DNA of 64,000 nucleotides from Rhodococcus jostii RHA1 (lineage in GTDB: Bacteria; Actinomycetota; Actinomycetes; Mycobacteriales; Mycobacteriaceae), in assembly GCF_000014565.1 (NCBI RefSeq), contig NC_008269.1, forward strand, positions 1-64,000, written 5' to 3'. Below the pieces are notes generated by a model. The model ran no database searches, was not told the origin of the DNA, and saw only the letters and a list, made by a program, of their open reading frames with translations. A program made the position numbers and the translations under genes. Below are positions 1-8,210 of the stretch, piece after piece; within the stretch, counting starts at the first letter, position 1; each line of letters opens with the position of its first letter.

Positions 1-11
1 CCGCGGCGCTG

Positions 12-34
12 CTCCCGGTGCTCCGCACCGGGAG
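12..34. repeat. perfect 10-bp inverted repeat with 3-nt loop
   Basis: Positions 12-21 (CTCCCGGTGC) are the exact reverse complement of 25-34, leaving TCC as the loop. It could form a strong GC hairpin, such as a bidirectional terminator or part of a transposon or plasmid end. No T-run follows. Confidence 0.7.
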
Positions 35-335
35 ACGGGGGCGAGTCGCTTCGCTCCCCGCCAGGGAGCCGCTGCGCGCCTCTCAGTGGGTCCATTCCCG
101 TTGCCGTCGATCGAGTCGCTTCGCTCCTCTGAGTTTCCGAGATTAGGTTCTCACCTGCACTTTTCATCGTCCCGTTCGATCCGGTACCCACCACACCCCA
201 ACGACGCTGGGGAGGCGGGAGGGTGAGCCCGACCCGCCGCTCACTCGCCTTCCCGCGCCGCTCCATGTCATACCCACAGCATACCACCCACCCCCACGCA
301 GCCCAAAACAATACAAAATCTCGAAACAACCAAAC

Positions 336-349
336 TTGTTGATCAACAA
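336..349. repeat. 14-bp perfect palindrome TTGTTGATCAACAA
   Basis: A perfect AT-rich palindrome inside the AT-rich segment at 300-470. It resembles an operator or a replication or partition site in form only; no adjacent replication or partition gene is visible. Confidence 0.45.
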
Positions 350-708
350 TCGATTCTGAACCTTACAACCTGACGTTTGTGCATAACATACGTAAACACT
401 TATTCCCCAATTGATTACTCAAATACATTGCCAATCAACAACTTTCAAAAACGGTTCGAAAACGGACGAAACCGACACCCGCGCGCCCGCCGACAACCCG
501 GCGCCGGAGCTCCCCCGACACGTTGCCGGCGCCCCCACATCACAAACCGGGGACATGTCATCACACCAGGTCACAGCACCATTACACCCGCGGGTGCCGA
601 GGTCGCGTCGATCCCACCCATAACCACCTGCACACCACCCAGAATGGGCAGCAGGGAATTCAGCAGTAGTTCGCGTCGCTCGCGGCGACGCCTGGGGAGG
701 GAGCGCGT

Positions 709-1075
709 CATGGTGTTCGAGAGATTCTCCGATCAAGCCCGCCACGTGGTCGTCCTCGCCGCCGGCGCCGCCCGCACCCACCACCAGAACTGGAGTCGGC
801 ACCGACCACCTACTCCTGGCCCTGCTCGACGACCCCGCCTCCACCAGCGCTGAAGATCCTCACCGACCTTGTAACCCTGCCCATCAGCGAAATGCGTGAG
901 CACCTCAGACGCGAACTCGCCCAGCAACCCACCCCAGGCCCCGCCCACCGCATCCCCATCCGACTCAGCAACGACGAATACACCCGCGCCCACACCGCCG
1001 CCCACACCGCCGGCCAGAACCTCGAAACCTCCGGTCCACGACCGCATCACCAACACCCTCGAACAACCCGAATAG
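709..1075 (+). pseudogene. Clp N-terminal (ClpC-like) domain remnant, frameshifted
   Basis: Translation from 709 opens MVFERFSDQARHVVVLA, which is the start of a ClpC/Clp-N repeat domain. The expected continuation (GTDHLLLALLDDPA) is found in another frame from about 795, and a further matching segment (MREHLRRELAQQ) lies in a third frame from 892. The reading frame therefore shifts at least twice within about 370 bases and no intact protein can be made. Clp-N domains normally sit on AAA+ unfoldases or occur as small stand-alone proteins of 150-250 residues; this remnant is of the stand-alone size. It lies between repeats and a broken DUF6308 gene, in a zone of decay. Confidence 0.6.
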
Positions 1076-1106
1076 CAAGACGTGTCATCTCTCCAGGTCA
1101 GAGCGC

Positions 1107-1530
1107 TCACCCAGGCTCGTGGTCCTTGCCATCCATCCACGCGATCACATCGAACACCCACAGAGCTGAGATCTCTTCGGGGAGGCCGGCCTCCCCGCGG
1201 AGCGACAGCAACCGGCGATGCAACGCGCCGTCGTCGGTCCGGAGCGCCTCCCGGACCGGGTTCAAATGCGCTCGCTCAGTGCCCAGGACCTCACTGACCA
1301 CCGAGTCCCAAATCGGATACAGCCACGGGCGTTTACGGGCGATCAGCTTCGTCGCCTTCCTCTGGCCGATCCCCGGCAGCGCCCTGAGGGCGGTTTCCAG
1401 GTCCCGATCCGGGCCCACCGGGCATTCAGCGCCTCAGCCTTCGTGTCCAGGATCGCCCGCGCAGCCCTCGGTGGGACCTGCACCGACAGGAACGCCACCG
1501 CGACAAAATCATCCGCAGTACCGAACGGCC
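1107..1530 (-). pseudogene. DUF6308-family protein, truncated and frameshifted
   Basis: The C-terminal 103 codons (1107-1418) contain LPGIGQRKATKLIARKRP and IWDSVVSE, which I recognise from the actinobacterial DUF6308 family of roughly 200 residues and unknown function. The preceding part of the protein (TADDFVAVAFLSVQVPPRAA) is found upstream in a different frame at about 1425-1530, so one frameshift lies near 1418. The N-terminal third is missing: homology stops where the neighbouring RES gene ends, suggesting a recombination junction near 1530. The GIGxxKATKL stretch resembles a helix-hairpin-helix DNA-binding element. No function can be assigned. Confidence 0.6.
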
Positions 1531-2331
1531 CTAATGGCAGTGAATATTGAAGTCGCGTGCGACGCAGTCCAATGGTCTGTTGACGCTCGGCTTACCGATG
1601 ATCTGGCCTTCACGGCAGGTCGTCGGCTCACTGTGTGCAGGGTGGCCGTCGTCGATAGCGCGTAGCCAGATTGCCCAACAGTCCCATTTGCGGTCGTGCT
1701 TCGAGCCGAAGTAGATCCCATGAGGCAGAGACCCGTCATCGAGGACCTGCGCGTGGATCCAGCCGGCGATGCCGGTGGTCAAGATCCGGTCTTCGCTTCG
1801 GAGATATCCGATCGTGAGTTGCTCGACGTCACGGTCCAGAAGCTCCTGGGGCATTACGGCCGCAACTGCGGTGGTGCTTCGTGCACGCTCCATATCAACG
1901 AACCAACCCTGGCGCGGGAGCGTCACTTCGTGAATCAAACGCTCTTGCCGCCAGCCCGCCGCCAGTTTTCCCTGCGGCATGTGCTGGCGGTCAGCCCATT
2001 CTTCCGCCACCACCTGGGCAAGGCTTCGAGTGTCGGAGGGGTCATTGTCGAACAGATCGGTCAGCGGCACTTCGATCGCGGGTCTGAACTGGGCGATCGA
2101 TTCCCCGTATGCAGCCTCGCGCGGGGCTCCGCAATAGATCGTCCGATGCCCCGCGACGTCGTAGCGTCCCCAGGACTCGGGGGAACCGTCCAACTCGCGC
2201 AGGGGTGGGTTCATCGGACCGTAGGAGGTCTTCGCTATCCGCCACGCACGCGAGCCGGTAGCGGCCACAAGAGCTAGTCCGGTCTTCTCACAAGTGCGGG
2301 TGTGAGCCGCGGAACCTAACGCTTGGACCAC
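1531..2331 (-). CDS. RES-domain toxin
   Basis: A protein of up to 266 residues with the RES fold: an Arg in RAWRI near residue 29, the segment YCGAPREAAYGESIAQFRP with conserved Tyr, Glu and Ser, and an overall length close to the family. RES toxins are NAD-acting enzymes, either degrading NAD or ADP-ribosylating a target, and are neutralised by a partner antitoxin encoded just upstream. Here the partner (2350-2727) lies upstream on the same strand with about 18 bases between, so the two are probably co-transcribed. The exact start is uncertain; an internal Met at GPMNPPLRE would be too short for the domain. The 3' end abuts a truncated DUF6308 gene but the domain appears whole. Confidence 0.75.
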   Translation of the reverse strand: MVQALGSAAHTRTCEKTGLALVAATGSRAWRIAKTSYGPMNPPLRELDGSPESWGRYDVAGHRTIYCGAPREAAYGESIAQFRPAIEVPLTDLFDNDPSDTRSLAQVVAEEWADRQHMPQGKLAAGWRQERLIHEVTLPRQGWFVDMERARSTTAVAAVMPQELLDRDVEQLTIGYLRSEDRILTTGIAGWIHAQVLDDGSLPHGIYFGSKHDRKWDCWAIWLRAIDDGHPAHSEPTTCREGQIIGKPSVNRPLDCVARDFNIHCH

Positions 2332-2349
2332 CTACCGGCCGCCTCTCAC

Positions 2350-2727
2350 TCAGTCATCGGTGCCCTCGACAAAGGCCTGAGCGGCAAAAATAACATCTTG
2401 GATCTTGCCCTCACGCAACATCATCACCGGCGCGGTTTCTTCGAGCCTCGGATTGGCGCCGATGAACCAGCTTCGAGCGACACTGTCGTTCTCGGCTTCG
2501 CTGACAAGACGCCAGATTCGGTGCGCGGCGAGCAGTTTGGCGCGGGCTTCGTCTCGCGGTTCGGGCCCGTCTTCCTTCGCCCACTTGTGTGGGAGTTTTC
2601 TATCTCGCACGCCCGCGAGGGTCGCAACGAGTGTGGGCCCGAGATGGCTGTTGAGCTGGCGTGTCAGCTCGTGGATGTTCATGCGGGTGGTTTCGATGTG
2701 CCCGCCGGTCAGCAGTTCAGAGGACAT
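2350..2727 (-). CDS. antitoxin partner of the RES toxin
   Basis: A protein of about 125 residues starting at MSSELLTGG (ATG at 2727). An alternative Met at 2682 (MNIHELTRQL) is possible, and an upstream Met at 2847 is less likely because no ribosome-binding site supports it. It contains a segment (AAHRIWRLVSEAENDSVARSWFIGANP) resembling the toxin-binding region of Xre/MbcA/ParS-type antitoxins, followed by the LREGKIQDVIFAAQAFVEGTD tail typical of that domain. It sits immediately upstream of the RES gene, in the standard antitoxin-first order. Antitoxins of this class usually repress their own promoter. I see no clear classical HTH in the N-terminal half, so DNA binding is not demonstrated. 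Confidence 0.65.
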   Translation of the reverse strand: MSSELLTGGHIETTRMNIHELTRQLNSHLGPTLVATLAGVRDRKLPHKWAKEDGPEPRDEARAKLLAAHRIWRLVSEAENDSVARSWFIGANPRLEETAPVMMLREGKIQDVIFAAQAFVEGTDD

Positions 2728-2847
2728 GGAAGCACCTTCATTCTCAAGTCGGCTCAGGTGCAGCAGCGGCCTGGACCGCCAAACAAATGAGCCTTGGGTG
2801 ATGTACTGGGATGAAGTTGTGCAGCGTTGCCGTTCGAGCGTTGTCAC

Positions 2848-3619
2848 CTAAAGTGAAGGCCGCCCTACCCGGTATCGCGCCGAGTCACGCGGATCAGCGC
2901 TTCCCTGCGGGATACATACCAATACACTACCGAAATGCCACTCGAATGCAACCAGTTTGGTTGGATCGGCATAGAGGAACAGCTCGATCCAGGACGCTGC
3001 CGGGACCTCGTCCACCCCACCCGAAACATGTCATACCCACAGGTCACACATGCTTTCCCGCGATGCCGGCATCAACGCCTAGCAACGATGGCCGCACCAA
3101 AATAGAGCACCCAACGACGGACATGTCATCGATGCAGGAGCGCCCGCGTGATCCGCACACAAGGCGCACGCCTGGCCGCGATCTCGTACTCGGACAGGAC
3201 GCACCGGAGCTACTAACCGTCTTCGTCTCCGCCGAAGACGAATGGATTCACCCGCCCGCTGTCGTGGTCTCCGATCCCATGCCGATCCCGCGGTCCGGAG
3301 CGGTGCTGTACTTCCTCCGCATCCGCACCGACTGCCCCACACTTGGAACCGTCTGCCACGCCCGGACCTGAACTCATCATCCCGCGCGACCTCGACCAAA
3401 GAACCTCACCGAACGGCACGTTCGGCACCGGCGCTGGTATCCGGGCCGTGAGAGAAACGGGCCGAACCGATATCCGCGCCGACCGGAGGGATCGGGTGTG
3501 GTCGTGCTCACCGACCACGACCACACTCCGCAGGGACAGGCGAAGCTCCACGCCCCCGTGCTGCCGAGCGCGTCGCCAAAAAATACAGCAGGTCGCCCAT
3601 CTCAAGTTCGCAGTCCCGC
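2848..3619. other. gene-poor interval between toxin-antitoxin modules
   Basis: No reading frame here resembles a protein family I recognise; the longer open frames on both strands are arginine-rich and lack ribosome-binding sites. The stretch contains two CATGTCAT-type repeats (about 3027 and 3121). It may be decayed mobile DNA. Confidence 0.4.
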
Positions 3620-3934
3620 TCAGTCGACCGCCAGGACCACCCGCAACGCGGCCGACACCGCGTCCAGCTCGCCGCGACTCAAAAACCCCACGCTCTCCCC
3701 TAACCGGGTCGGATCAACCGCGGCGGTCTGCTCCACCAGCACCACCGTGCTGGTCCCGTCGACCACCACCTCCGGGCGAAACGACGCCGTCCGCGCCGAC
3801 GTCGAGGTCGGAGCGACAAGAACCGTCGACAGCGGCAGGAGATCGTTCTGCACCACCACCGCATACCGCTGTCCCCGCTGCTCGTGACCACGCGCGTTCC
3901 GAGGTGCCTTCATCCGGAACACCTCACCACGCAC
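3620..3934 (-). CDS. MazF/PemK-type toxin
   Basis: Reads VRGEVFRMKAPRNARGHEQRG from a GTG at 3934, giving about 104 residues. The RGEVFR start, the GHEQRGQRYAVVVQND motif and the VLVEQTAAVDPTRL segment are diagnostic of the MazF/PemK endoribonuclease fold, which cleaves mRNA at short sequences. The GTG start overlaps the stop codon of the upstream antitoxin gene by 11 bases, supporting translational coupling and this choice of start; an internal ATG at 3913 would remove the first beta strand. The full length matches the family, so the toxin is probably functional. Confidence 0.85.
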   Translation of the reverse strand: MRGEVFRMKAPRNARGHEQRGQRYAVVVQNDLLPLSTVLVAPTSTSARTASFRPEVVVDGTSTVVLVEQTAAVDPTRLGESVGFLSRGELDAVSAALRVVLAVD

Positions 3935-4154
3935 GCAACGACTCCATCGCCCCCAACACCCGCTGAGCCTCCGCACGATCCTCCGGGTCCTCCCGCAACG
4001 CGGCAGCCTCCGCACGCAACTTCGCCTCCTGACGCCGCCGTGCAGCATCGAGAATCGCACCCCGAATCGCACTCGACTTCGTCTCACCCCCCGCGGTGAG
4101 AACGGCCAGCGCCTTCTCCATCTCCGCATCCAACCGGACAGTCGTCGTACCCAT
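3924..4154 (-). CDS. ribbon-helix-helix antitoxin (MazE/VapB-like)
   Basis: A 76-residue protein, ATG at 4154, opening MGTTTVRLDAEMEKALAVL, a classical ribbon-helix-helix DNA-binding start with the beta strand TTVRLD and a helix after it. The C-terminal half is highly charged (RRRQEAKLRAEAAALRE), typical of the toxin-wrapping tail. It directly precedes and overlaps the MazF-like toxin gene, so the pair is a type II toxin-antitoxin operon and probably autoregulated from the 130-base divergent region shared with the ChrB-like gene. The open frame extends upstream of 4154, but that extension has no family resemblance. Confidence 0.8.
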   Translation of the reverse strand: MGTTTVRLDAEMEKALAVLTAGGETKSSAIRGAILDAARRRQEAKLRAEAAALREDPEDRAEAQRVLGAMESLRAW

Positions 4155-4284
4155 ACCCCAAGAATACGCCATGTAACACAGATCGGTATTACCAAGTGAG
4201 TGTGGTGGCGCGCCGCCATCAACCGTCCCCAATCCGAGTAACACGCCTGACAGGCTGAAAAGTAACGCCTGATACATTCTCCTG

Positions 4285-4869
4285 GTGGACGAAGGAGAGG
4301 AGAAGCCGACCCGCTGGCTGATAGCGCTGGTCAAGCTGCCCGCGGAGCCGTCGCGGCACCGGGTGGCGGTCTGGCGGGAACTGCGGAAGGTCGGCGCCCT
4401 CTCGTTGGGTCAGGGAACCTGGGCGGTGCCGAACGTCCCCGCCTTCACCGCCGGCATCGAGCGCACCACCGAACTGGTCGAGCGCGCGGCGGGCGAGATC
4501 ATCTTCCTGCACGCCACCGGTGCCAGCGCCGCAGACGCCGCCCGATTCGAGGCGATGTTCACCGCCGCCCGGGAGGACGACTGGGCCGAATTCCTGTCCG
4601 ACTGCGGAAAATACGAAGCGGAACTGGACAAGGAGATCCGGATCCGGAAGTTCACCCTCGCCGAACTCGAAGAAGAAGAACAGAGCCTCGAGCGCCTGCG
4701 GCGGTGGCACCGCGACCTGAAGGGCCGCGATGTGTTCGGCGCGCACCACGCCGACGAGGCCACAGCGAGGCTGCAGCGCTGCACGCTGCGGTTCGAGGAC
4801 TACGCCGAGCGGGTCATCGCCGCGCTGCACGCCCCCGAGCCGCCATCCGATGTGGGCGGCCGGCGGTGA
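4285..4869 (+). CDS. ChrB N-terminal domain (chromate-resistance-associated) protein
   Basis: A 194-residue protein from a GTG at 4285, with GAAGGAGAGG just inside the frame. The sequence WLIALVKLPAEPSRHRVAVWRELRKVGALSLGQGTWAVP matches the N-terminal domain of ChrB, a PaaX-like winged-helix protein linked to chromate sensing. The long charged helical part (KFTLAELEEEEQSLERLRRW) is also typical. Only the N-terminal ChrB domain is present; the C-terminal ChrB part is absent, as in many actinobacteria. Its stop overlaps the GTG of the MFS gene, so the two form an operon. No ChrA chromate pump is nearby, so a chromate role is inference; it could regulate the transporter. Confidence 0.7.
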   Translation: MDEGEEKPTRWLIALVKLPAEPSRHRVAVWRELRKVGALSLGQGTWAVPNVPAFTAGIERTTELVERAAGEIIFLHATGASAADAARFEAMFTAAREDDWAEFLSDCGKYEAELDKEIRIRKFTLAELEEEEQSLERLRRWHRDLKGRDVFGAHHADEATARLQRCTLRFEDYAERVIAALHAPEPPSDVGGRR

Positions 4870-6065
4870 CGGACTCCAATACGGAGGAGACACACGTCCG
4901 GTGGCGAAGGTGGCCGCTGTATGCGGCCGGCTTCACCACCGCGTTCGGAGCGCACGCCGTCGCAGCGAACCTCGCCTTCGACCTCGAGGATCTGGGCAGC
5001 TCGCTGCTCTACCTCGGCGTCCTGCTGGCCCTGTACGACGGCGCCGAGGTGCTGCTCAAACCCGTTTTCGGGACCCTCGCCGACCGGATCGGTGCCCGAC
5101 CGGTCCTGCTCGGCGGGCTGATCGGATTCGCCGCCGCCTCGGCGGTGTTCGTCATCGTCGACGACTCGGACGGGTTGTGGTTGGCCCGGCTCGGGCAGGG
5201 CGGCGCCGCATCCGCGTTCTCCCCGGCAGCCAGTGCGCTGGTCGCCCGGATGACCCCGACGGCCAAGCACGGCACAGCATTCGGAACGTACGGGTTCTAC
5301 AAGAGCCTCGGCTACACCCTCGGTCCGCTGCTCGGTGGGGCCCTGGTATGGGTCGGTGGCCTCACCCTGCTGTTCGCGGTGATGACCGCGCTCGCGGTCG
5401 CGGTCGCCGGGTGGGCGATGGGCGTGGTGCCCGCCCTTCCGCCTCTGCCGCGGACCCGTCAGACGGTCGTGGACTTGGCGCACCGACTAACCGATCGACG
5501 TTTCCTACGCCCCACCGCCGCACTGGCGGTCGCGACGGCGGCGTTGTCCGTCGGGGTGGGGTTCCTTCCGGTCACCGGTGCCGCCGCCGGGCTCGGCTCG
5601 ATCGCGACCGGGGCGGCGGTGTCGGTTCTCGCAGCCTGCGCCGCCGTGGTGCAACCCCGGGCCGGCCGGGCACTCGATGCCGGCCACCTCTCAGCGGGGT
5701 CCGGGACGGCAGTCGGTTTGCTGCTCACCGCCGCCGGACTGGGGTGCGCGATGCTTCCCGGGCTACCGGGAGTGCTCCTTGCTGCCGTCGCGATCGGCAC
5801 CGGAACGGGGCTGATCACACCGCTGGCGTTCGCGTCGCTGGCGGGTTCGACCCCTCAGGAGCGGATGGGGCAGACCATGGGCGCAGCGGAAGTCGGCCGC
5901 GAGCTCGGCGACGCCGGAGGGCCACTCCTGGTCGCGGGCGCCGCGGCGGCCGCCTCACTCACCGCCGGGTTCGCAGTCCTGGCCGCGCTCACCCTGACCG
6001 CCGGCGCCGCAACAACCGCCACCAGCAGACCGACCCCACCCGCACCCGGTCCCCACCACCGATGA
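4866..6065 (+). CDS. MFS transporter
   Basis: About 399 residues from a GTG at 4866 that overlaps the stop of the ChrB-like gene (GTGA). The protein has roughly twelve hydrophobic segments and the MFS loop signature between helices 2 and 3 (GTLADRIGARPVLLGG, about residues 70-85). Helix 4/5 carries ARLGQGGAASAFSPAASALVARM. Drug:H+ antiporter-like MFS proteins often accompany ChrB_N regulators in actinobacteria. The substrate is unknown; metal oxyanion or drug export is a guess from the neighbour. The C-terminus is a short Pro/Thr-rich cytoplasmic tail. Confidence 0.8.
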   Translation: MTDSNTEETHVRWRRWPLYAAGFTTAFGAHAVAANLAFDLEDLGSSLLYLGVLLALYDGAEVLLKPVFGTLADRIGARPVLLGGLIGFAAASAVFVIVDDSDGLWLARLGQGGAASAFSPAASALVARMTPTAKHGTAFGTYGFYKSLGYTLGPLLGGALVWVGGLTLLFAVMTALAVAVAGWAMGVVPALPPLPRTRQTVVDLAHRLTDRRFLRPTAALAVATAALSVGVGFLPVTGAAAGLGSIATGAAVSVLAACAAVVQPRAGRALDAGHLSAGSGTAVGLLLTAAGLGCAMLPGLPGVLLAAVAIGTGTGLITPLAFASLAGSTPQERMGQTMGAAEVGRELGDAGGPLLVAGAAAAASLTAGFAVLAALTLTAGAATTATSRPTPPAPGPHHR

Positions 6066-6086
6066 CAGACGAAAAATGGTGACGAA

Positions 6087-6428
6087 ATGATCAGCCATAG
6101 AGCGACATTCAACGAATCGCAGATCGATGGCACCTGGTACACCGATGTGACCACGTTCGCCCGGAACACGCACTTGCTCAATACGTCGATGGTCGACGAC
6201 TCCAGCCTCGGGATGACACTGTTCTCGGTGTCATTCCTCACCGCTGCCCACCGGCCGCCGGCTACAGCGTCCCCAGCAATCACGCCGCCGTCGCCGCGAT
6301 GGCCGCGGCACTGTTCCTGATCGATCGGCGACTCGGACTGCTCGCCGCCGCGGCCGCCGCGGTCATGGGATTCTCTCGCGTCTAAGTCGGCGCCCACCAC
6401 CCGCACGATGTGCTCGCCGTTACCTGGT
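6087..6428 (+). pseudogene. PAP2-family phosphatase remnant
   Basis: The first part (6087 onward) reads FNESQIDGTWYTDVTTFARNT, like the start of actinobacterial PAP2 membrane phosphatases. A second frame from about 6270 reads SVPSNHAAVAAMAAALFLIDRRLGLL, with the PSNH active-site motif, and GFSRV-stop-VGAHHPHDVLA, with the SR and GxHHxxD motifs. A TAA stands where an aromatic residue is usual in SRVYVGAHYPHD, and the middle of the protein is lost by a frameshift and deletion. The gene is therefore dead by at least two lesions. It ends against the convergent lipoprotein gene. Confidence 0.65.
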
Positions 6429-7772
6429 GTGCAATCCCGCGACCGCTTGCGTGAGGTTCGCCGCGGTACGGCCGACCGCGGGGAGGTCTTCGCGGTCGGC
6501 CGCCTGCCGCACCTGCTCGAGGGCGGTGTCCACATCCTCGGTTTCCTCGACCCCGGGCCGGGTGCGCTCCCAGACCCGATCCAGCGCCGCCGTATCACCC
6601 CGGACCGAACCGGTGTCGGCGGCGGCGACATCGACCGGAAGCTGGCGTGCCCACAGTGCGAGACGGGCCAGGTCGACGTCGATCACCCGCTGGTGCAGCA
6701 GCCGCAGGTCGAGCTCGTTCTGGGCGACGCGCTGCGCAGCCGATTGTGCGGACCCCCAATCCCGATCGCCGACGGCGCGGGTGAGGGTGTCGATGTCGCG
6801 TTGCATCTGCAGCTCCGTCTGAGGCGGAATGCCCACGGTACGCACCGAATCCCATGCCCGATCGAGTGCCGTGGCGGCCTGCCTCGCGCGTTCGGAGTCG
6901 GCGGCCGCGACCGCCCCGAAAACATCGCCGACGGCGATTGACAGCGCGCCGAACTCCGGCGGAGCCGGACCCGGCCGAGTGTCGGTGGGCGAGGCCAGCG
7001 ACACCGCATCGAGGTCACCAGCGGGGCTTCCGGTGGAGAATTCGCCGTATCCGGGGGCGAAGACCTTTCCCTCCCGTGTCCCGTCCATGTGCACCTCGCT
7101 GACTTCTATGGCGCCGCCGATGTTTCCGCTGGGGCCGGCGACATCCTGGTCGATCTTCTCGACGCGGACCTCCTCGAACACCACCTTCGGGGCGTTCTCC
7201 GGGCGGTACACGTCACCGGCGCGCGGCTGCGCCGGCATGATCATCGCGGCCGGTGTCTGGTCGCCGACCATCCAGGTCCCCTCGGTGTCGGCGACGCTCC
7301 CGTTCTCGAAGTTGACAACGTCCTCGCCGAAGTACCACACCGACCCGTCGTCGGCCTGGGCGAACCAGTCGATCGCCACCTCGTGGATGCGCCCGTCCAG
7401 GTAGGCGACGTACTGGACGATCACCGTCTCGACCGGCGTGCCGCGCCATTGTCTTGGTCCCGGGCAGCCGGGTCACCTCGGTGCGCAGCGGCTCGCCGCC
7501 CACCTGACCGCCGTAGATCGCCTGCGTGAGCGCGCTCGTCGGATGCAGCCGGTTCGTGATCGAGGTCGGTGCGGCGAAGGTCGGTGTGCCGAGGTCGACG
7601 CGCGCAGTGTCCGATGCGAGGGGCAGACAGTCGTCGGTCGGGTCGCCGGATTCGTCGACGACCCTGATGCGCAGTCCGCGGGGGCGGAGTCGTTGCCGCA
7701 CGCGGCCGGGGCGACACCGATCACCGCGCAGAGCGACATCGCGACGAGGCGGCGCACGGGGCCGGTGTTCAT
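6420..7772 (-). pseudogene. secreted lipoprotein of unknown function, two frameshifts
   Basis: The start at 7772 encodes a signal peptide with lipobox (MNTGPVRRLVAMSLC...APAACG). The mature part then continues in another frame from about 7690 (LASDTARVDLGTPTF, TSITNRLHPTSALTQ) and again in a third from about 7440 (VETVIVQYVAYLDGRIHEVA, DWFAQADDGSVWYFGEDV, GDVYRPENAPKVVFEEV). Joined, these give one protein of about 440 residues from an actinobacterial family that I recognise by its YFGEDV and GTW motifs but that has no known function. Two single-base shifts suggest a pseudogene, though sequencing error cannot be excluded because the frame after 7424 stays open for 334 codons. A PepSY gene and a two-component system lie upstream on the same strand. 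Confidence 0.65.
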
Positions 7773-7784
7773 CCCGGGGCCCTT

Positions 7785-8123
7785 TCAGTTGCCGTCGTTG
7801 TCGGGTACGCCGTGTCCGTCGTCGGTGCCCGGCCCGTCGGTCTTGGTGCCGACGACGGTGAAGTTCTGGTCCAGTTGGACGTCGACCTGGTTGCCGTCGG
7901 GCAGGGTCACCTCCACCTCGTAGAGGCTCTCCTCGTCGCCGATCTCGGTGCCGGTGACGGTTCCGCCACCGGTGTGCGCCAGGGCGGCGGCGCTGGCCTT
8001 CGTGAGGGCGTCCCCGGTGATGGGGGTTTCCTGGTCACCACTCGAGGCCACCGCGACACCCGTTCCGATCGCGACCGCGACGCCCACGGCGGCCGCCGCA
8101 AGTCGGACGTGTTTGATCCTCAT
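7785..8123 (-). CDS. secreted PepSY-domain protein
   Basis: A 112-residue protein starting at MRIKHVRLAAAAVGVAVAIG (ATG at 8123), with an N-terminal signal or anchor helix ending near AVASSG. One PepSY repeat follows: ITGDALTKASAAALAHTGGGTVTGTEIGDEESLYEVEVTLPDGNQVDVQLDQNFTVVG. PepSY domains act outside the membrane, often as inhibitors or ligand sensors. The gene lies directly downstream of a histidine kinase and response regulator on the same strand, a frequent arrangement in actinobacteria, so it is probably a target or accessory of that system. An upstream in-frame Met at 8177 lacks a good ribosome site. Confidence 0.75.
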   Translation of the reverse strand: MRIKHVRLAAAAVGVAVAIGTGVAVASSGDQETPITGDALTKASAAALAHTGGGTVTGTEIGDEESLYEVEVTLPDGNQVDVQLDQNFTVVGTKTDGPGTDDGHGVPDNDGN

Positions 8124-8210
8124 CGCATAACTTCCTTCGCTGAAACTCCTCGTGCGATCAAGGCTGGCCCCGGCCACCTGACGGCAGCCTGAACGCTCGT
8201 CGAAACATGT

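Larger units (their letters stand above)
1..708. other. non-coding, repeat-rich leader region
   Basis: I see no convincing gene here. The stretch holds a perfect hairpin at 12-34, two copies of the phrase CGAGTCGCTTCGCTCC near 43 and 112, an unusually AT-rich segment at about 300-470 within otherwise GC-rich DNA, a 14-bp palindrome at 336-349, and two members of the CATGTCAT repeat family described separately. AT-rich DNA with palindromes can mark an origin, an operator or a transposon end; nothing here decides between these. Confidence 0.4.
264..3138. repeat. five dispersed copies of CATGTCAT-N6-AG(GTCA)
   Basis: A motif CATGTCAT, six variable bases, then AGGTCA recurs on the plus strand at about 264, 554, 1081 (CGTGTCAT), 3027 and 3121. 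The copies at 554, 1081 and 3027 keep the full AGGTCA half. The copy at 3121 keeps AGG and the copy at 264 keeps AG. The spacing is constant. The motif does not recur elsewhere in the window as far as I can see. Multiple short repeats of this kind are typical of the ends of some insertion sequences, so these may be leftovers of transposon termini; that is inference. Confidence 0.55.

Noticed and set aside
3213..3605. 130-codon minus-strand frame between the toxin-antitoxin modules
   Set aside because: No recognisable domain or ribosome-binding site; competing frames on the other strand look no worse.
4730..6082. 450-codon frame parallel to the MFS gene
   Set aside because: Same-strand shadow with extreme arginine content; the MFS frame has proper membrane helices.
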